A stretch of 64,000 nucleotides of DNA from positions 16,134 through 80,133 of the forward strand of contig CAYSRG010000008.1 in assembly GCA_964433555.1 (NCBI GenBank). The letters are read 5' to 3'. Positions 1 through 8,474 of the stretch are shown here, piece after piece. The notes beneath the pieces were generated by a model that saw only the letters and a list, made by a program, of their open reading frames with translations, was not told the origin of the DNA and made no database searches. Position numbers and translations under genes: made by a program. Within the stretch, counting starts at the first letter, position 1. The number at the start of each line of letters is the position of its first letter. This stretch comes from Stramentimicrobium sp964433555 (GTDB taxonomy: Bacteria > Atribacterota > Phoenicimicrobiia > Phoenicimicrobiales > Stramentimicrobiaceae).

Positions 1-1
1 T

Positions 2-547
2 GCCCAGAATTTATTATCTTTTTATGGATTAAACATACCAATTTTACAGACCAATAAACAGATGGTTAATTATTACAATCCCCAAAACAGAACACTCAAT
101 TTCTGTAGAAAAATTGCCGAAACATCTTCGATTACCTCCTTGGGTATCGTTGCTCATGAGGTAGAACACGTTGTGCAGGAACACCAGGGATTCCAACTTA
201 TGAACTTAAGAAATAGAATAGCCAGAATTTTAGCTATAATGGGTCAATTAAGTCCTCTGGTTTTTGTATGGGGTATTTTTTTTAGAAATATATTCTTAAT
301 CTATGTCGGATTATTTCTTCTGTTTGGTATGGTTGTCTTTGCTCTGGTATCTTTGCCGGTGGAATTAAATGCCAGTAATCGTGCCTTAAATTCCCTACAG
401 GAGATTAGTCTGGCTGATCAGGAAGAGATTAAGATGGTAGCTATTGTCTTGCGACATGCTGCTTTTACCTATTTTATTGGAGCTGCTCAAAGAATAGGCA
501 CTTTCCTGTTTATTCTATTAATTCTGGCTATGTTCGGTAGAAGGTGA
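2..547 (+). CDS. Zinc metallopeptidase, YugP/Zn_peptidase_2 type (5' end cut off)
   Basis: The reading frame is open from base 2, so the true start lies before the window; 181 residues are visible. The motif HEVEH at visible residues 52-56 is a zinc-binding HExxH. The downstream segment LPVELNASNRAL matches the conserved LPVE-x-[DN]-AS region of the YugP-like neutral zinc peptidases (Pfam Zn_peptidase_2), where the Glu is probably the third ligand. Hydrophobic segments after the HExxH motif and at the C-terminus (ending FILLILAMFGRR) make it an integral membrane protease. Family members are about 220-230 residues, so some 40-50 are missing. The substrate is unknown. A 250-base spacer without obvious signals separates it from nrdJ. 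Confidence 0.8.
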   Translation, partial: AQNLLSFYGLNIPILQTNKQMVNYYNPQNRTLNFCRKIAETSSITSLGIVAHEVEHVVQEHQGFQLMNLRNRIARILAIMGQLSPLVFVWGIFFRNIFLIYVGLFLLFGMVVFALVSLPVELNASNRALNSLQEISLADQEEIKMVAIVLRHAAFTYFIGAAQRIGTFLFILLILAMFGRR

Positions 548-798
548 GTGGATAAATATAAATTTCTATTTAACTTCAAAACCATTTATAGTAGAATCAA
601 GTAAGACTGTGAATTTTTTTCGAGTAAAAATACCAGAAAAGAAATATTTTTAAAACACAATAGATGCTAATAGATTATTCCTGCAGATTTTGTTAGAAAA
701 TCAAAATGCACTAAGGTGAGGTTAAAGGATATACAAGTGGGAATAAATGCTTTGAATATCCTATAAATAATAATTAAAAAGAAATAGAGAGGATTTTC

Positions 799-3138
799 AT
801 GCTAAAGGTTATTAAACGTAATAATACAGTACAATATTTTGACCAGAAAAAAATTATTAATGCTATTACCCAAGCTATGAGGGAAACAATCAAGGGAGTA
901 GATGAACAGCTATGTATCAATATTGCTCAAAAAATTGAACAGGACCTGAAAGGGACTATAGAAAGCGTAACAGTTGCCGATATTCAGGAGAGAGTAGAGA
1001 CGGAATTAATGAACAGTGAGCGAAAAGATGTGGCCAAAGTATATATTTTATACCGGGAACAACGGGATAAATTAAGGGAAATAGCTAAAGAAAATCATAA
1101 ATTATTGACTGATGAATTCATAAGTAAATATAAGCATCTTCCCAATCCTTTCCCCACTCAGTTAGGGCAGTTTGTTTATTATCGTACTTACTCCAGGTGG
1201 CTACCCTTAGAAAAGAGAAGAGAGTACTGGTGGGAAGCAGTGAGAAGAGCGGTGGAATTCAATTGTAATCTGGTTAAAACTACTCAACAAGAAGCTGAAG
1301 TCCTCTATGATAATATCTATCATCTAAGGCAATTTTTAGCCGGTCGAACATTGTGGACTGGCGGTACGGAAGTTAGCTTAAAATATCCCATGTCTAATTT
1401 CAATTGTAGCTTTACGGTATTAGACAAGTTCAGTGCTTTTCGGGATTTGTTTTATCTGTTAATGATTGGTACTGGAGTGGGAGTTAGGGTTCTAAAATCA
1501 GATATCCAGAAATTACCGAAAGTAAGGACAAATATTAAAATAATTCATGAATCTTATTCGCCGGTTCCCAAAGAAGAAAGAGAAGATCTAACCAGCGTTA
1601 CATTTCAAAAAGATACTGCACATATTATTATTGGCGATAGCAAGGAAGGATGGGTGCAGGCTTTAGAGATATATCTAAATATATTATCTCGCAAAGAATA
1701 TCGACAGATTAATACCATTATTTTTAATTATGACCAGGTAAGGCCTAAGGGCGAAAAATTAAAGACTTTTGGGGGAACCGCCTCTGGCTATGAGAGCTTA
1801 GAGAGGATGTTTTTTAAAATAGATAAAATTATCAAGAATAATTGTTTTGGGCAGCTGAAAAAGTTAAAACCAGTCGATTGTATGGATGTTGCCAATATCA
1901 TTGGTCAGAATGTAGTGGTTGGCGGAGTGAGGCGGACCAGCGAAGTAATACTATTTGACCCTGATGATCAAGATATCTTAAATGCCAAAAACAATCTTTA
2001 TGAGCAGATTGATGGTAAATGGATAAAAAATGAAGAGATTGATTATCGAGAAATGAGTAATAATAGTATTTTTTATACTGCTAAGCCTTCTCGTGAAAAG
2101 TTATCCTGGCATATCAAACAGATGCGCTATAGCGGTGAACCAGGTTTTATGAATGCAGAAGCAGCTGCTCGGAGAAGACCTAATCTAGAAGGAGCCAATC
2201 CCTGTATGGAGGTCTTGTTGGATAGGGAACAGATGTGCAATCTAACTACAGTAAATGTGATGGGATTTGTGAGAGAGGGAAAAGTGGATGAAAAGAAGCT
2301 ATGGGAAGCCCAGCGTCTCTCAGTTCGAGCTGCATTCAGAATGACTTTTTTAGATCTGGAATTAGACAATTGGGATATCAAACAGAAAAGAGATAGATTA
2401 GTTGGTTGTAGTCTAACAGGATGGCAGGATATGGTGAATGCTACTAATATGTCTTCTGAAGAACAATCACATTTGCGTAAAAAACTCCGAGAAGTTGCCC
2501 ATCAAGAAGCTGAATCCTATGCCAAAAAATTAGGGACCAATCCGCCTCTTCTGGTTACTACTATTAAACCAGAGGGCACAGTTACCCAGCTACCGACTGT
2601 TTCCAGCGGCATCCATTATTCCCATGCTCCCTTTTATATCAGAAGGGTGCGTATTAATGCTTCTGATCCATTGCTTAAAGTTTGCGAAGAACTTGGCTAT
2701 GACATAAAACCAGAAAATGGGCAGACTGAGGACAATTGTCGCACAAAGGTAATCTCTTTTCCCTGTAGTGCACCACCAGGAAAAACAAAAAAGGATATCT
2801 CTGCTATTGAGCAATTAGAGAATTATAGAGTCTTTCAGAAGGAATATTCTGATCATAATACTTCTATTACTATACATGTTAGAAATAATGAATGGGAAGA
2901 GGTGGAAGAGTGGCTATGGAATAACTGGGATGATGTAGTAGCAGTCAGTTTCGTATCTCTGGATGATAGTTTTTATGCTCAGATGCCCTATGAAGAAATA
3001 AGTAAGGAAGAATATGACAAGAGACTTAAGAATATGGTTCATTTTATTCCTTCCCTTATTTCTAAATATGAGAAAGATGAGATAATAATTGATGCTGGTG
3101 ATGAATCTTGTGAAAATGGTATTTGTCCTATAAGGTAA
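799..3138 (+). CDS. nrdJ: Adenosylcobalamin-dependent (class II) ribonucleoside-triphosphate reductase with ATP-cone
   Basis: Reduces ribonucleotides to deoxyribonucleotides using a thiyl radical generated by coenzyme B12, without oxygen. The 779 residues start with an ATP-cone allosteric domain (about 1-90, LKVIKRNN...), followed by the ten-stranded barrel. Cys203 (NFNCSF) and Cys480 (MCNLTTVN) are the likely redox pair. Cys469 with Glu471 (NPCMEV) matches the thiyl cysteine and glutamate; the 11-residue gap from Cys469 to Cys480 equals that in the Lactobacillus leichmannii enzyme. Cys771 and Cys776 near the C-terminus (CENGICPIR) are the shuttle cysteines. It resembles the monomeric L. leichmannii RTPR, but that enzyme lacks an ATP-cone. 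RBS AGAGAGGA precedes the ATG. No cobalamin riboswitch is visible upstream. Confidence 0.93.
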   Translation: MLKVIKRNNTVQYFDQKKIINAITQAMRETIKGVDEQLCINIAQKIEQDLKGTIESVTVADIQERVETELMNSERKDVAKVYILYREQRDKLREIAKENHKLLTDEFISKYKHLPNPFPTQLGQFVYYRTYSRWLPLEKRREYWWEAVRRAVEFNCNLVKTTQQEAEVLYDNIYHLRQFLAGRTLWTGGTEVSLKYPMSNFNCSFTVLDKFSAFRDLFYLLMIGTGVGVRVLKSDIQKLPKVRTNIKIIHESYSPVPKEEREDLTSVTFQKDTAHIIIGDSKEGWVQALEIYLNILSRKEYRQINTIIFNYDQVRPKGEKLKTFGGTASGYESLERMFFKIDKIIKNNCFGQLKKLKPVDCMDVANIIGQNVVVGGVRRTSEVILFDPDDQDILNAKNNLYEQIDGKWIKNEEIDYREMSNNSIFYTAKPSREKLSWHIKQMRYSGEPGFMNAEAAARRRPNLEGANPCMEVLLDREQMCNLTTVNVMGFVREGKVDEKKLWEAQRLSVRAAFRMTFLDLELDNWDIKQKRDRLVGCSLTGWQDMVNATNMSSEEQSHLRKKLREVAHQEAESYAKKLGTNPPLLVTTIKPEGTVTQLPTVSSGIHYSHAPFYIRRVRINASDPLLKVCEELGYDIKPENGQTEDNCRTKVISFPCSAPPGKTKKDISAIEQLENYRVFQKEYSDHNTSITIHVRNNEWEEVEEWLWNNWDDVVAVSFVSLDDSFYAQMPYEEISKEEYDKRLKNMVHFIPSLISKYEKDEIIIDAGDESCENGICPIR

Positions 3139-3169
3139 GTGAAGATAATTATTAATCTATAGAAATTTA

Positions 3170-3691
3170 TTAAAAATATTCCTGGTTCTTTTTTAAGAAA
3201 AAAGAAACCAATAATAATACTATTCCTGATGTGATAGATACATCCGCTATGTTTAATATTCCGGTTCTTAAATTTCCTATTCCTATATTAAAAAAATCGA
3301 TAACAATACCGTCATGGATAATACGATCAATTAAATTACTGAATCCACCGCTAATTATTAAGGATAAGGACAAGGTCGATAAGCTGTTACCAGCTTCGAA
3401 ATGGAAATAATAAATTAGCAGGATAACTAATATAATTGCTACCAGAATAACAAAAATCCAGAGTTTCCATTCAGCTGGTAGAGAAGAGCCTAAACCTAAA
3501 AAAGAACCTTCATTTTGAGCCAATTGTATTCTAATGGTACCACCTAATAGTTTAGTAACCGAATCAGGTTCCAGTACTCTTTGAGCAGTAAACTTAGTGG
3601 TTTGATCACAACCCACACAAAAAAGGGATACCAATAAAAGTAATGATGCCTTAGGCATATTAATAAAAAAATTAAACAATTTTTTCTTCAT
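3170..3691 (-). CDS. lspA: Lipoprotein signal peptidase (signal peptidase II)
   Basis: Aspartyl protease of the inner membrane that removes signal peptides from diacylglyceryl-modified prolipoproteins. The two catalytic Asp are in GGFSNLIDRI (Asp122) and NIADVSI (Asp150); their 28-residue separation fits the family. Four hydrophobic segments are visible, and CDQTTKF matches the conserved DQ-[LT]-TK motif at the end of the first helix. The frame extends to a GTG at 3739, but no RBS precedes it, whereas ATG at 3691 has GGATG a few bases upstream and gives a normal 173-residue protein starting MKKKLF. The gene converges on nrdJ with about 30 bases between the stops. The Cys before DQTT is a non-catalytic residue, not a lipobox. 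Confidence 0.9.
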   Translation of the reverse strand: MKKKLFNFFINMPKASLLLLVSLFCVGCDQTTKFTAQRVLEPDSVTKLLGGTIRIQLAQNEGSFLGLGSSLPAEWKLWIFVILVAIILVILLIYYFHFEAGNSLSTLSLSLIISGGFSNLIDRIIHDGIVIDFFNIGIGNLRTGILNIADVSITSGIVLLLVSFFLKKNQEYF

Positions 3692-3739
3692 ATTTTCATC
3701 CAATAGCATTATTGGTAATTGGTATATCCTGCTTTGCAC

Positions 3740-4084
3740 TTCTGCAATAATTAAAAAAAGTAAACAAGATAATGCTTTTAGTGTTTCAAGAAATTACTAC
3801 AATTGTAAAATGCTTCTGAATATTAAGCTGATTATAATCAAGTAAACTTGATTCCATAGTAATTCAAGAAGAATAATTTTGCAAGGGGCATTGAGAAGTT
3901 TGGAAATTGATAAAAAAATTGTATATACCTAAAGAGGCTGGACTATAAATATACTAATCGAAGGGTATCTGATAATTAATAGTCTCTGGAAAGGGCATAC
4001 TGAAATAGAGGAAAGATTCAAAAACCAGCTTAATTAGATATTAATTGCTTGAAAATAAAAAAATTAGATTTTTTTAAAAATATA
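3740..4084. other. Intergenic spacer, no gene seen
   Basis: Spacer between divergent lspA and the GntR operon. All frames are broken by frequent stops. Apart from the small inverted repeat at 3836-3853 I see no RNA gene or mobile element. It should contain the lspA promoter on the minus strand, which I could not place. Confidence 0.4.
3836..3853. repeat. Short inverted repeat AATCAAG-TAAA-CTTGATT
   Basis: A perfect 7-base inverted repeat with a 4-base centre between lspA and the GntR gene. It is too short and T-poor for a terminator. An operator for an unidentified regulator is possible, but chance occurrence in AT-rich DNA is not excluded. Confidence 0.3.
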
Positions 4085-4112
4085 TTGATTTTTTAGAAAA
4101 TGATTGTATAAT
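4085..4112 (+). promoter_or_regulatory. Sigma-70-type promoter for the GntR/MmgE operon
   Basis: TTGATT (4085-4090) and TATAAT (4107-4112) are separated by 16 bases, a good match to a housekeeping promoter. It lies about 250 bases before the GntR start, leaving a long leader. Confidence 0.55.
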
Positions 4113-4117
4113 AAAAC

Positions 4118-4128
4118 TGGATAGACCA
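4118..4128. promoter_or_regulatory. Candidate FCD/GntR operator TGGATAGACCA
   Basis: An imperfect palindrome TGG-ATAGA-CCA starts six bases after the -10 box. Operators of FadR/PdhR-like (FCD) regulators often have the form TGGT-N3-ACCA, so this is a plausible autoregulatory site for the adjacent regulator. It is a short motif and unproven. Confidence 0.35.
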
Positions 4129-4360
4129 ATAAACCATTTACCCACTTATCCATAATACCAGTTATTTTATAATTTAGAAATTATAAAATAATTTTTAATT
4201 AATTAAGGAACAGTATATATGCATAGTTAGATTTTAGTGTAGAGCAAATAATTCCTTGTAATTTATATCTTTAGACAAAAGGAATTTATTATATAAAAAA
4301 TTAAATACAGGGTAATTAAGAGAAGTATTCTCCTTGATTATCCTAAAAAGAGGTGTGGAT

Positions 4361-5068
4361 ATGACTTTTAAAGCAATTACACCTATCAGGTTGTATGAAA
4401 GCGTAACTGAACAGATTATAAATTTAATTAAAAACAATGAGTTAAAACCAGGAGATAAACTTCCACCAGAAAGAGAACTTGCTGAAAAACTCTCTATTAG
4501 TAGAGGTTCCCTAAGAGAAGCTTTTCGAGTTTTAGAATCAAGAGGATTAATAAAAAGCAAGCCTGGTGGAGGTAGATTCATTCGAGAAATCAGCAAGGAA
4601 GCAATTATCGATACCGAAAATGTTATTTTGAACTTAGAGAAATCTTCAATTTTGGAGTTAATAGAAGCAAGAGAAATATTTGAAGTAAAGATTGTTGAGC
4701 TTGCCGCTCAAAGAGCCACTGATGATGATATAAAATCAATAGAAAAAGCTTTAATCAAAATGGATGAAGAAGTAGAAATAGAAGATAAATATGAAGAGAA
4801 TGAAGAAAAAACCGAATTAGATACAGAGTTTCATTTAGCCATAGCAAGAGCTTCTCATAATTTTGTTTTTGTCAATATCATGAGATTGCATCTTGATTTA
4901 TTGAAGGATACTCGGGAAAGAACCAGACAAATACCGGGTAGACGTGAACAGCTGAAGAGGGAACACCAAGCTATTTTTCTAGGTATTAAAGAACATGATG
5001 ATAAAAAAGCTATAGGGGCTATGCTGAATCATTTAAGGAAAATTAAAGCAGCAATAGTAGAAATGTAA
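4361..5068 (+). CDS. GntR-family transcriptional regulator, FCD (FadR) subfamily
   Basis: The N-terminal 70 residues form a winged helix-turn-helix (LKPGDKLPPERELAEKLSIS then RGSLREAFRVLESRGLI). The rest is an all-helical FCD ligand-binding domain; its metal-binding Asp/His residues include the stretch DTEFHLAIARASHN. FCD regulators usually sense carboxylates such as lactate, pyruvate, acyl-CoA or sugar acids. The frame begins at a TTG (4334), but ATG 4361 is preferred because AGAGGTG lies just ahead of it, giving 235 residues. The MmgE/PrpD gene begins 35 bases downstream, so this regulator probably controls the catabolic genes that follow and itself, in response to their substrate. Confidence 0.85.
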   Translation: MTFKAITPIRLYESVTEQIINLIKNNELKPGDKLPPERELAEKLSISRGSLREAFRVLESRGLIKSKPGGGRFIREISKEAIIDTENVILNLEKSSILELIEAREIFEVKIVELAAQRATDDDIKSIEKALIKMDEEVEIEDKYEENEEKTELDTEFHLAIARASHNFVFVNIMRLHLDLLKDTRERTRQIPGRREQLKREHQAIFLGIKEHDDKKAIGAMLNHLRKIKAAIVEM

Positions 5069-5103
5069 TTCTCAATTAACTAAATAGAGAGAGGAACTAC
5101 AAT

Positions 5104-6474
5104 TTGAATAATGTAGATAACACAAAAGGAATAAGTGAACACCTTGTCGATTTTCTTTTTAACCTGGATTATAGTGACCTCCCTTCTGAAGTCGTGCATC
5201 AGGCAAAGAGATGTTTGTTGGATTATTTGGGAGTTACATTAGCAGGTTCAGCTACAGAAACTGCGGACAAGTTGAAATATTTTCTCTCAAATTTTAAAGA
5301 AGAAGCACAATGTACAGTAATCGGTTATAAGAGGAAAACAGATATCTTCAAGTCTGCAATGTTAAATGGAATTACATCACATGTCCTAGAGTTAGATGAC
5401 GGGCATAGATATGCTACAGTGCATACTGGCGCTGCGGTGATTTCATCGCTGTTACCATTGATAGAACAACGCGGAAACATCGATGGTAAGAGCGCAATTG
5501 TATCCCTTGTTGTAGGTTATGAAACTGCATTAATGTTAGGTAAAGCTGTTCAACCGTCTCATAGAAGTCGCGGATTTCATGCTACCGCTACGTGCGGCAC
5601 TATCGGCGCAGCGATGGCAGCCTCAAAAGCTTTAAATCTTTCAAAAGAGGATATGTCTAATGCTTTGGGTTTAGCAGGTACCAGTGCCTCTGGTTTGCTG
5701 CAGTTTTTAGAAGACGGCTCTGAAATTAAACAATATCATCCCGGGAAGGCTGCATTATGTGGATTATTAGCAGCATATTTAGCTCAAAGTGGACTTACTG
5801 CCCCTCATAATATCCTGGAAGGTGGAAGAGGTTTCTTTCATTCGACTACTGATAATTGTAAACTTTCAGGAATTTCTGCAAATTTAGGTAAATCATATGC
5901 AATCTTGGATGTTTATTTTAAGCCTTATGCTGCTTGCCGGCATTGTCATGCTCCTATAGAGGCTATTCTTAATATTCGCAGTAGAAATAATTTTGACATT
6001 GATCAAATAAATAAAATTTTTGTATTTACCTATAGATCCGCAGTAGATGGTCACAGCGACCCTTTACCCAAAAGTATTGTAGGAGCTAAGATGAGTGTGC
6101 CTTTTAGCGTAGCCGTAACCTTAAAAACAGGATGGGCTGGACCAAAGCAGTTTGAACCATCTTCTTTTAATGATCCCGAAATAGTAAGTATAGCTAAAAA
6201 AGTGGAAGTTAAAGAAGACCCTACCTTTACTCAATTGGTGCCACTAAAAAGACCTGCAGTTGTAGAAATAACGATGTTAGATGGCAGAAAATTTCAGGAT
6301 AGGGTAGATTTTCCCAAGGGCGAACCAGAGAATCCAATGAGTGATGAGAATCTTAGAAAGAAGTTTACAGAACTAACCTCCTCTTGCCGTTCAACAGAAG
6401 AGATAAAAAATATAGTTAAAATAGTAGAAAACACTGAAAAACAAATTGGGGAAATATATCCCAATTTATATTAG
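5104..6474 (+). CDS. MmgE/PrpD family protein (2-methylcitrate dehydratase-like)
   Basis: The 456 residues fit the MmgE/PrpD family throughout: the start ISEHLVDFLFNLDYSDLP-EVVHQAKRCLLDYLGVTLAG, the central ELDDGHRYATVHTGAAVI, and a smaller C-terminal domain. Known members are 2-methylcitrate dehydratase, cis-aconitate decarboxylase and iminodisuccinate epimerase, so the enzyme probably acts on a di- or tricarboxylate by proton abstraction or dehydration. No methylcitrate synthase or lyase gene is nearby, so the propionate methylcitrate cycle is not supported. Translation starts at TTG behind GAGAGAGGA. It is the first enzyme gene after the GntR regulator, in the same orientation as the next ten genes. 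Confidence 0.8.
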   Translation: MNNVDNTKGISEHLVDFLFNLDYSDLPSEVVHQAKRCLLDYLGVTLAGSATETADKLKYFLSNFKEEAQCTVIGYKRKTDIFKSAMLNGITSHVLELDDGHRYATVHTGAAVISSLLPLIEQRGNIDGKSAIVSLVVGYETALMLGKAVQPSHRSRGFHATATCGTIGAAMAASKALNLSKEDMSNALGLAGTSASGLLQFLEDGSEIKQYHPGKAALCGLLAAYLAQSGLTAPHNILEGGRGFFHSTTDNCKLSGISANLGKSYAILDVYFKPYAACRHCHAPIEAILNIRSRNNFDIDQINKIFVFTYRSAVDGHSDPLPKSIVGAKMSVPFSVAVTLKTGWAGPKQFEPSSFNDPEIVSIAKKVEVKEDPTFTQLVPLKRPAVVEITMLDGRKFQDRVDFPKGEPENPMSDENLRKKFTELTSSCRSTEEIKNIVKIVENTEKQIGEIYPNLY

Positions 6475-6529
6475 CCAACATATTAGGTAATTAAGAAAAA
6501 ATAACTTTATTTACAAGGAGTTTGTCTTT

Positions 6530-7450
6530 ATGAAAAATAGTATGAAAAAAACTAGAGAATTTTTAACAAATTTTGGACTTCCTGCTGGAGATCGACATGA
6601 TCTTCCTACTTCAACCAAGAGGTTTCCGGATGGGGCACAATATCGCTGGGAAGTACCAGGTATTCAAGGGCCTGGAGCGATGCGCGCTTTGTTAGAGGAT
6701 TTTGATAAAAGAGGGCTTATTTTACATAGGGTAACTCAAACGAAGGGTATCATAACTCTTACTGACGAAGAAATTCAGGAAATGGTGGATCTGGCGAAAA
6801 AATGGCAGGTTGAATTGGTTTTAGCAGTTGGCCCCAGAGCTACCTATGATACTGGAGCCATGGTAAGAACATCAGAAGGAGTTAGAATGGGCTATCGCTT
6901 GCGGGGTCAAGAACAGATAGTTCGAGCTATAGAGGATGTGAAAAGGGCAACCGAGATAGGCTGCAGATCTATTCTAGTATATGATGAAGGGCTTCTCTGG
7001 ATCATGAATGAGATGAGAAAAAAAGGAGAGATTCCTTCAGAAACTCATTTTAAGGTTTCTGCTCACTGCGGTCACGGTAATCCCTGCTCAGCTAAATTGT
7101 TAGAAAGTCTAGGAGCGAATACTATTAATTTAGTCAGGGATATTCAGGTTGAAATGTATGCTGCCGTTCGTCAAGCGATTAATGTCCCTCTGGATATGCA
7201 TACTGAAAATCCGGAATCTTCAGGTGGATTTATAAGACATTATGAAGTGCCTGAAATTGTTAGAGTGGCTGCTCCTATGTATTTAAAGACTGGTGGTTCA
7301 GTGGCAAAGACACATAGCTGGGAAACCACTGACGCCGAAGCTCGCAAGAGAGCTAAACAGGTTGCCTTAGTACAAAGGGTTATTAATCATTACTATCCCG
7401 AGGCAATCCGTTCCGAGCGTGGACCAAAAGATCTGGCAATTCCAGTATAA
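6530..7450 (+). CDS. Unrecognised TIM-barrel-like protein of catabolic locus
   Basis: I do not recognise a characterised enzyme in these 306 residues. The pattern of alternating hydrophobic strands and helices (VELVLAVGPRA, GCRSILVYDEG, HFKVSAHCGHGNPCS, GANTINLVRD, VPLDMHTENPES) suggests a TIM barrel. Conserved-looking polar clusters at strand ends (AHCGHGNPC, DMHTENPESSGG) could bind metal or carboxylate. Comparable proteins have, as far as I recall, been labelled U32 peptidase-like, but the U32 signature is not evident, so I do not adopt it. It has a good RBS (AAGGAG) and sits between MmgE/PrpD and a DUF1932 dehydrogenase, which suggests a metabolic step on the same substrate. Confidence 0.5.
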   Translation: MKNSMKKTREFLTNFGLPAGDRHDLPTSTKRFPDGAQYRWEVPGIQGPGAMRALLEDFDKRGLILHRVTQTKGIITLTDEEIQEMVDLAKKWQVELVLAVGPRATYDTGAMVRTSEGVRMGYRLRGQEQIVRAIEDVKRATEIGCRSILVYDEGLLWIMNEMRKKGEIPSETHFKVSAHCGHGNPCSAKLLESLGANTINLVRDIQVEMYAAVRQAINVPLDMHTENPESSGGFIRHYEVPEIVRVAAPMYLKTGGSVAKTHSWETTDAEARKRAKQVALVQRVINHYYPEAIRSERGPKDLAIPV

Positions 7451-7499
7451 AAAGAGAAACGGGTATCGTTTTTGAAAGGAAAAGGAGGCCTACATAACA

Positions 7500-8384
7500 A
7501 TGAATCAACCAAAAATTGGTTTTATTGGTTTTGGGGAAGCAGCATTTAATATAGCCAGAGGATTAAATAAAGAAGGCATTGATAACATCTTTGCTTATGA
7601 TAAATATGCAGATAAAGAGCCAAATTCTAAGTTGATAAAGTCAAGGTCAGTTGAGGCAGGTGTAACTTTAAAGAAGGACATAAGACAACTTATTGATACC
7701 GCTAATATCATTTTTTGTGCTGTAAGTGCCAATATGGTGGTACCCATTGCTGAGGAGGTACAGCCATACCTAAAACCTGATCAGATATATATTGATATCA
7801 ATTCATCCTCTCCGAAAGCTAAAAAACAAGCTTCTGAGATTATTTCTAAGTCAGATGCCTCTTTTGTGGATGTGGCAGTAATGGCTTCCGTCCCTTTATT
7901 TGGCCATAAGGTACCTTTATTAATAAGCGGTCCAGGAGCCAAGCAGTTTTTAGATATTATGCAGAAATATAATATGAATATGACTTACTACGGAGAAAAT
8001 GTAGGTACTGCTTCGGCCATAAAGATGTTTAGAAGTGTTTTTATGAAGGGTATCGCTATGCTTTTATTAGAAACAATCGTTGCCAGTCATAAATATGGTG
8101 TAGAAGACGATGTATGGTCATCTATTTTAGAAACATTAACCAATAGTTCAGATAAAAGAATAAATGGATGGATTACCAGGACTGTTATTAATTCAGAGCG
8201 TCGTGAACATGAAATGGAAGAGGTTGTATCTTTATTACAAGATTTAAGCATTGATAACATGATGTCGACAGCAACCAGGAAAAAGATGAGATGGTGCACA
8301 AATCTGGGTCTAAGAGAGTATTTTAAGGGTATTCCCCCAAGTGACTATCATGAGGTATTGAAGGCTGTGGATAGTATATTGTAA
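7500..8384 (+). CDS. NAD(P)-dependent oxidoreductase, 6-phosphogluconate/3-hydroxyisobutyrate dehydrogenase-like with DUF1932
   Basis: The protein (294 residues) opens with a Rossmann motif (KIGFIGFGEAAFNIARGL) and keeps the substrate-loop region around INSSSPKAK. The C-terminal half, around GTASAIKMFRSVFMKG, matches the DUF1932 domain; the Lys there corresponds to the catalytic Lys of beta-hydroxyacid dehydrogenases. It should oxidise a beta-hydroxy acid or reduce the matching semialdehyde or keto acid. The usual GxGxxG is GFGEAA here, as is common in the DUF1932 group. RBS AAGGAGG precedes the ATG. It is directly upstream of the TRAP permease and belongs to the same transcription unit. Confidence 0.8.
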   Translation: MNQPKIGFIGFGEAAFNIARGLNKEGIDNIFAYDKYADKEPNSKLIKSRSVEAGVTLKKDIRQLIDTANIIFCAVSANMVVPIAEEVQPYLKPDQIYIDINSSSPKAKKQASEIISKSDASFVDVAVMASVPLFGHKVPLLISGPGAKQFLDIMQKYNMNMTYYGENVGTASAIKMFRSVFMKGIAMLLLETIVASHKYGVEDDVWSSILETLTNSSDKRINGWITRTVINSERREHEMEEVVSLLQDLSIDNMMSTATRKKMRWCTNLGLREYFKGIPPSDYHEVLKAVDSIL

Positions 8385-8474
8385 AAGATTCTTGTGAAGA
8401 ATAGAGAAAAGTTTAAATACAGTTAGCATTTAGGAGATTTGTTTGATATTCAATTAAGGAGGTTTCTCCCATCT

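Noticed and set aside
548..798. Cobalamin riboswitch ahead of the B12-dependent nrdJ
   Set aside because: The B12-box consensus and long paired helices are absent in this AT-rich 250-base spacer.
3184..3210. GGTTCTTTTTTAAG and AAAAAAGAAACC palindrome as a bidirectional terminator
   Set aside because: It lies within the lspA coding end (the FFLKKNQEYF tail) and before the lspA stop, so it cannot terminate lspA usefully; its AT pairing may still affect nrdJ read-through but the evidence is weak.
5104..6474. 2-methylcitrate dehydratase PrpD of the propionate pathway
   Set aside because: No prpB or prpC is present and the neighbours are unrelated, so only the family label is given.
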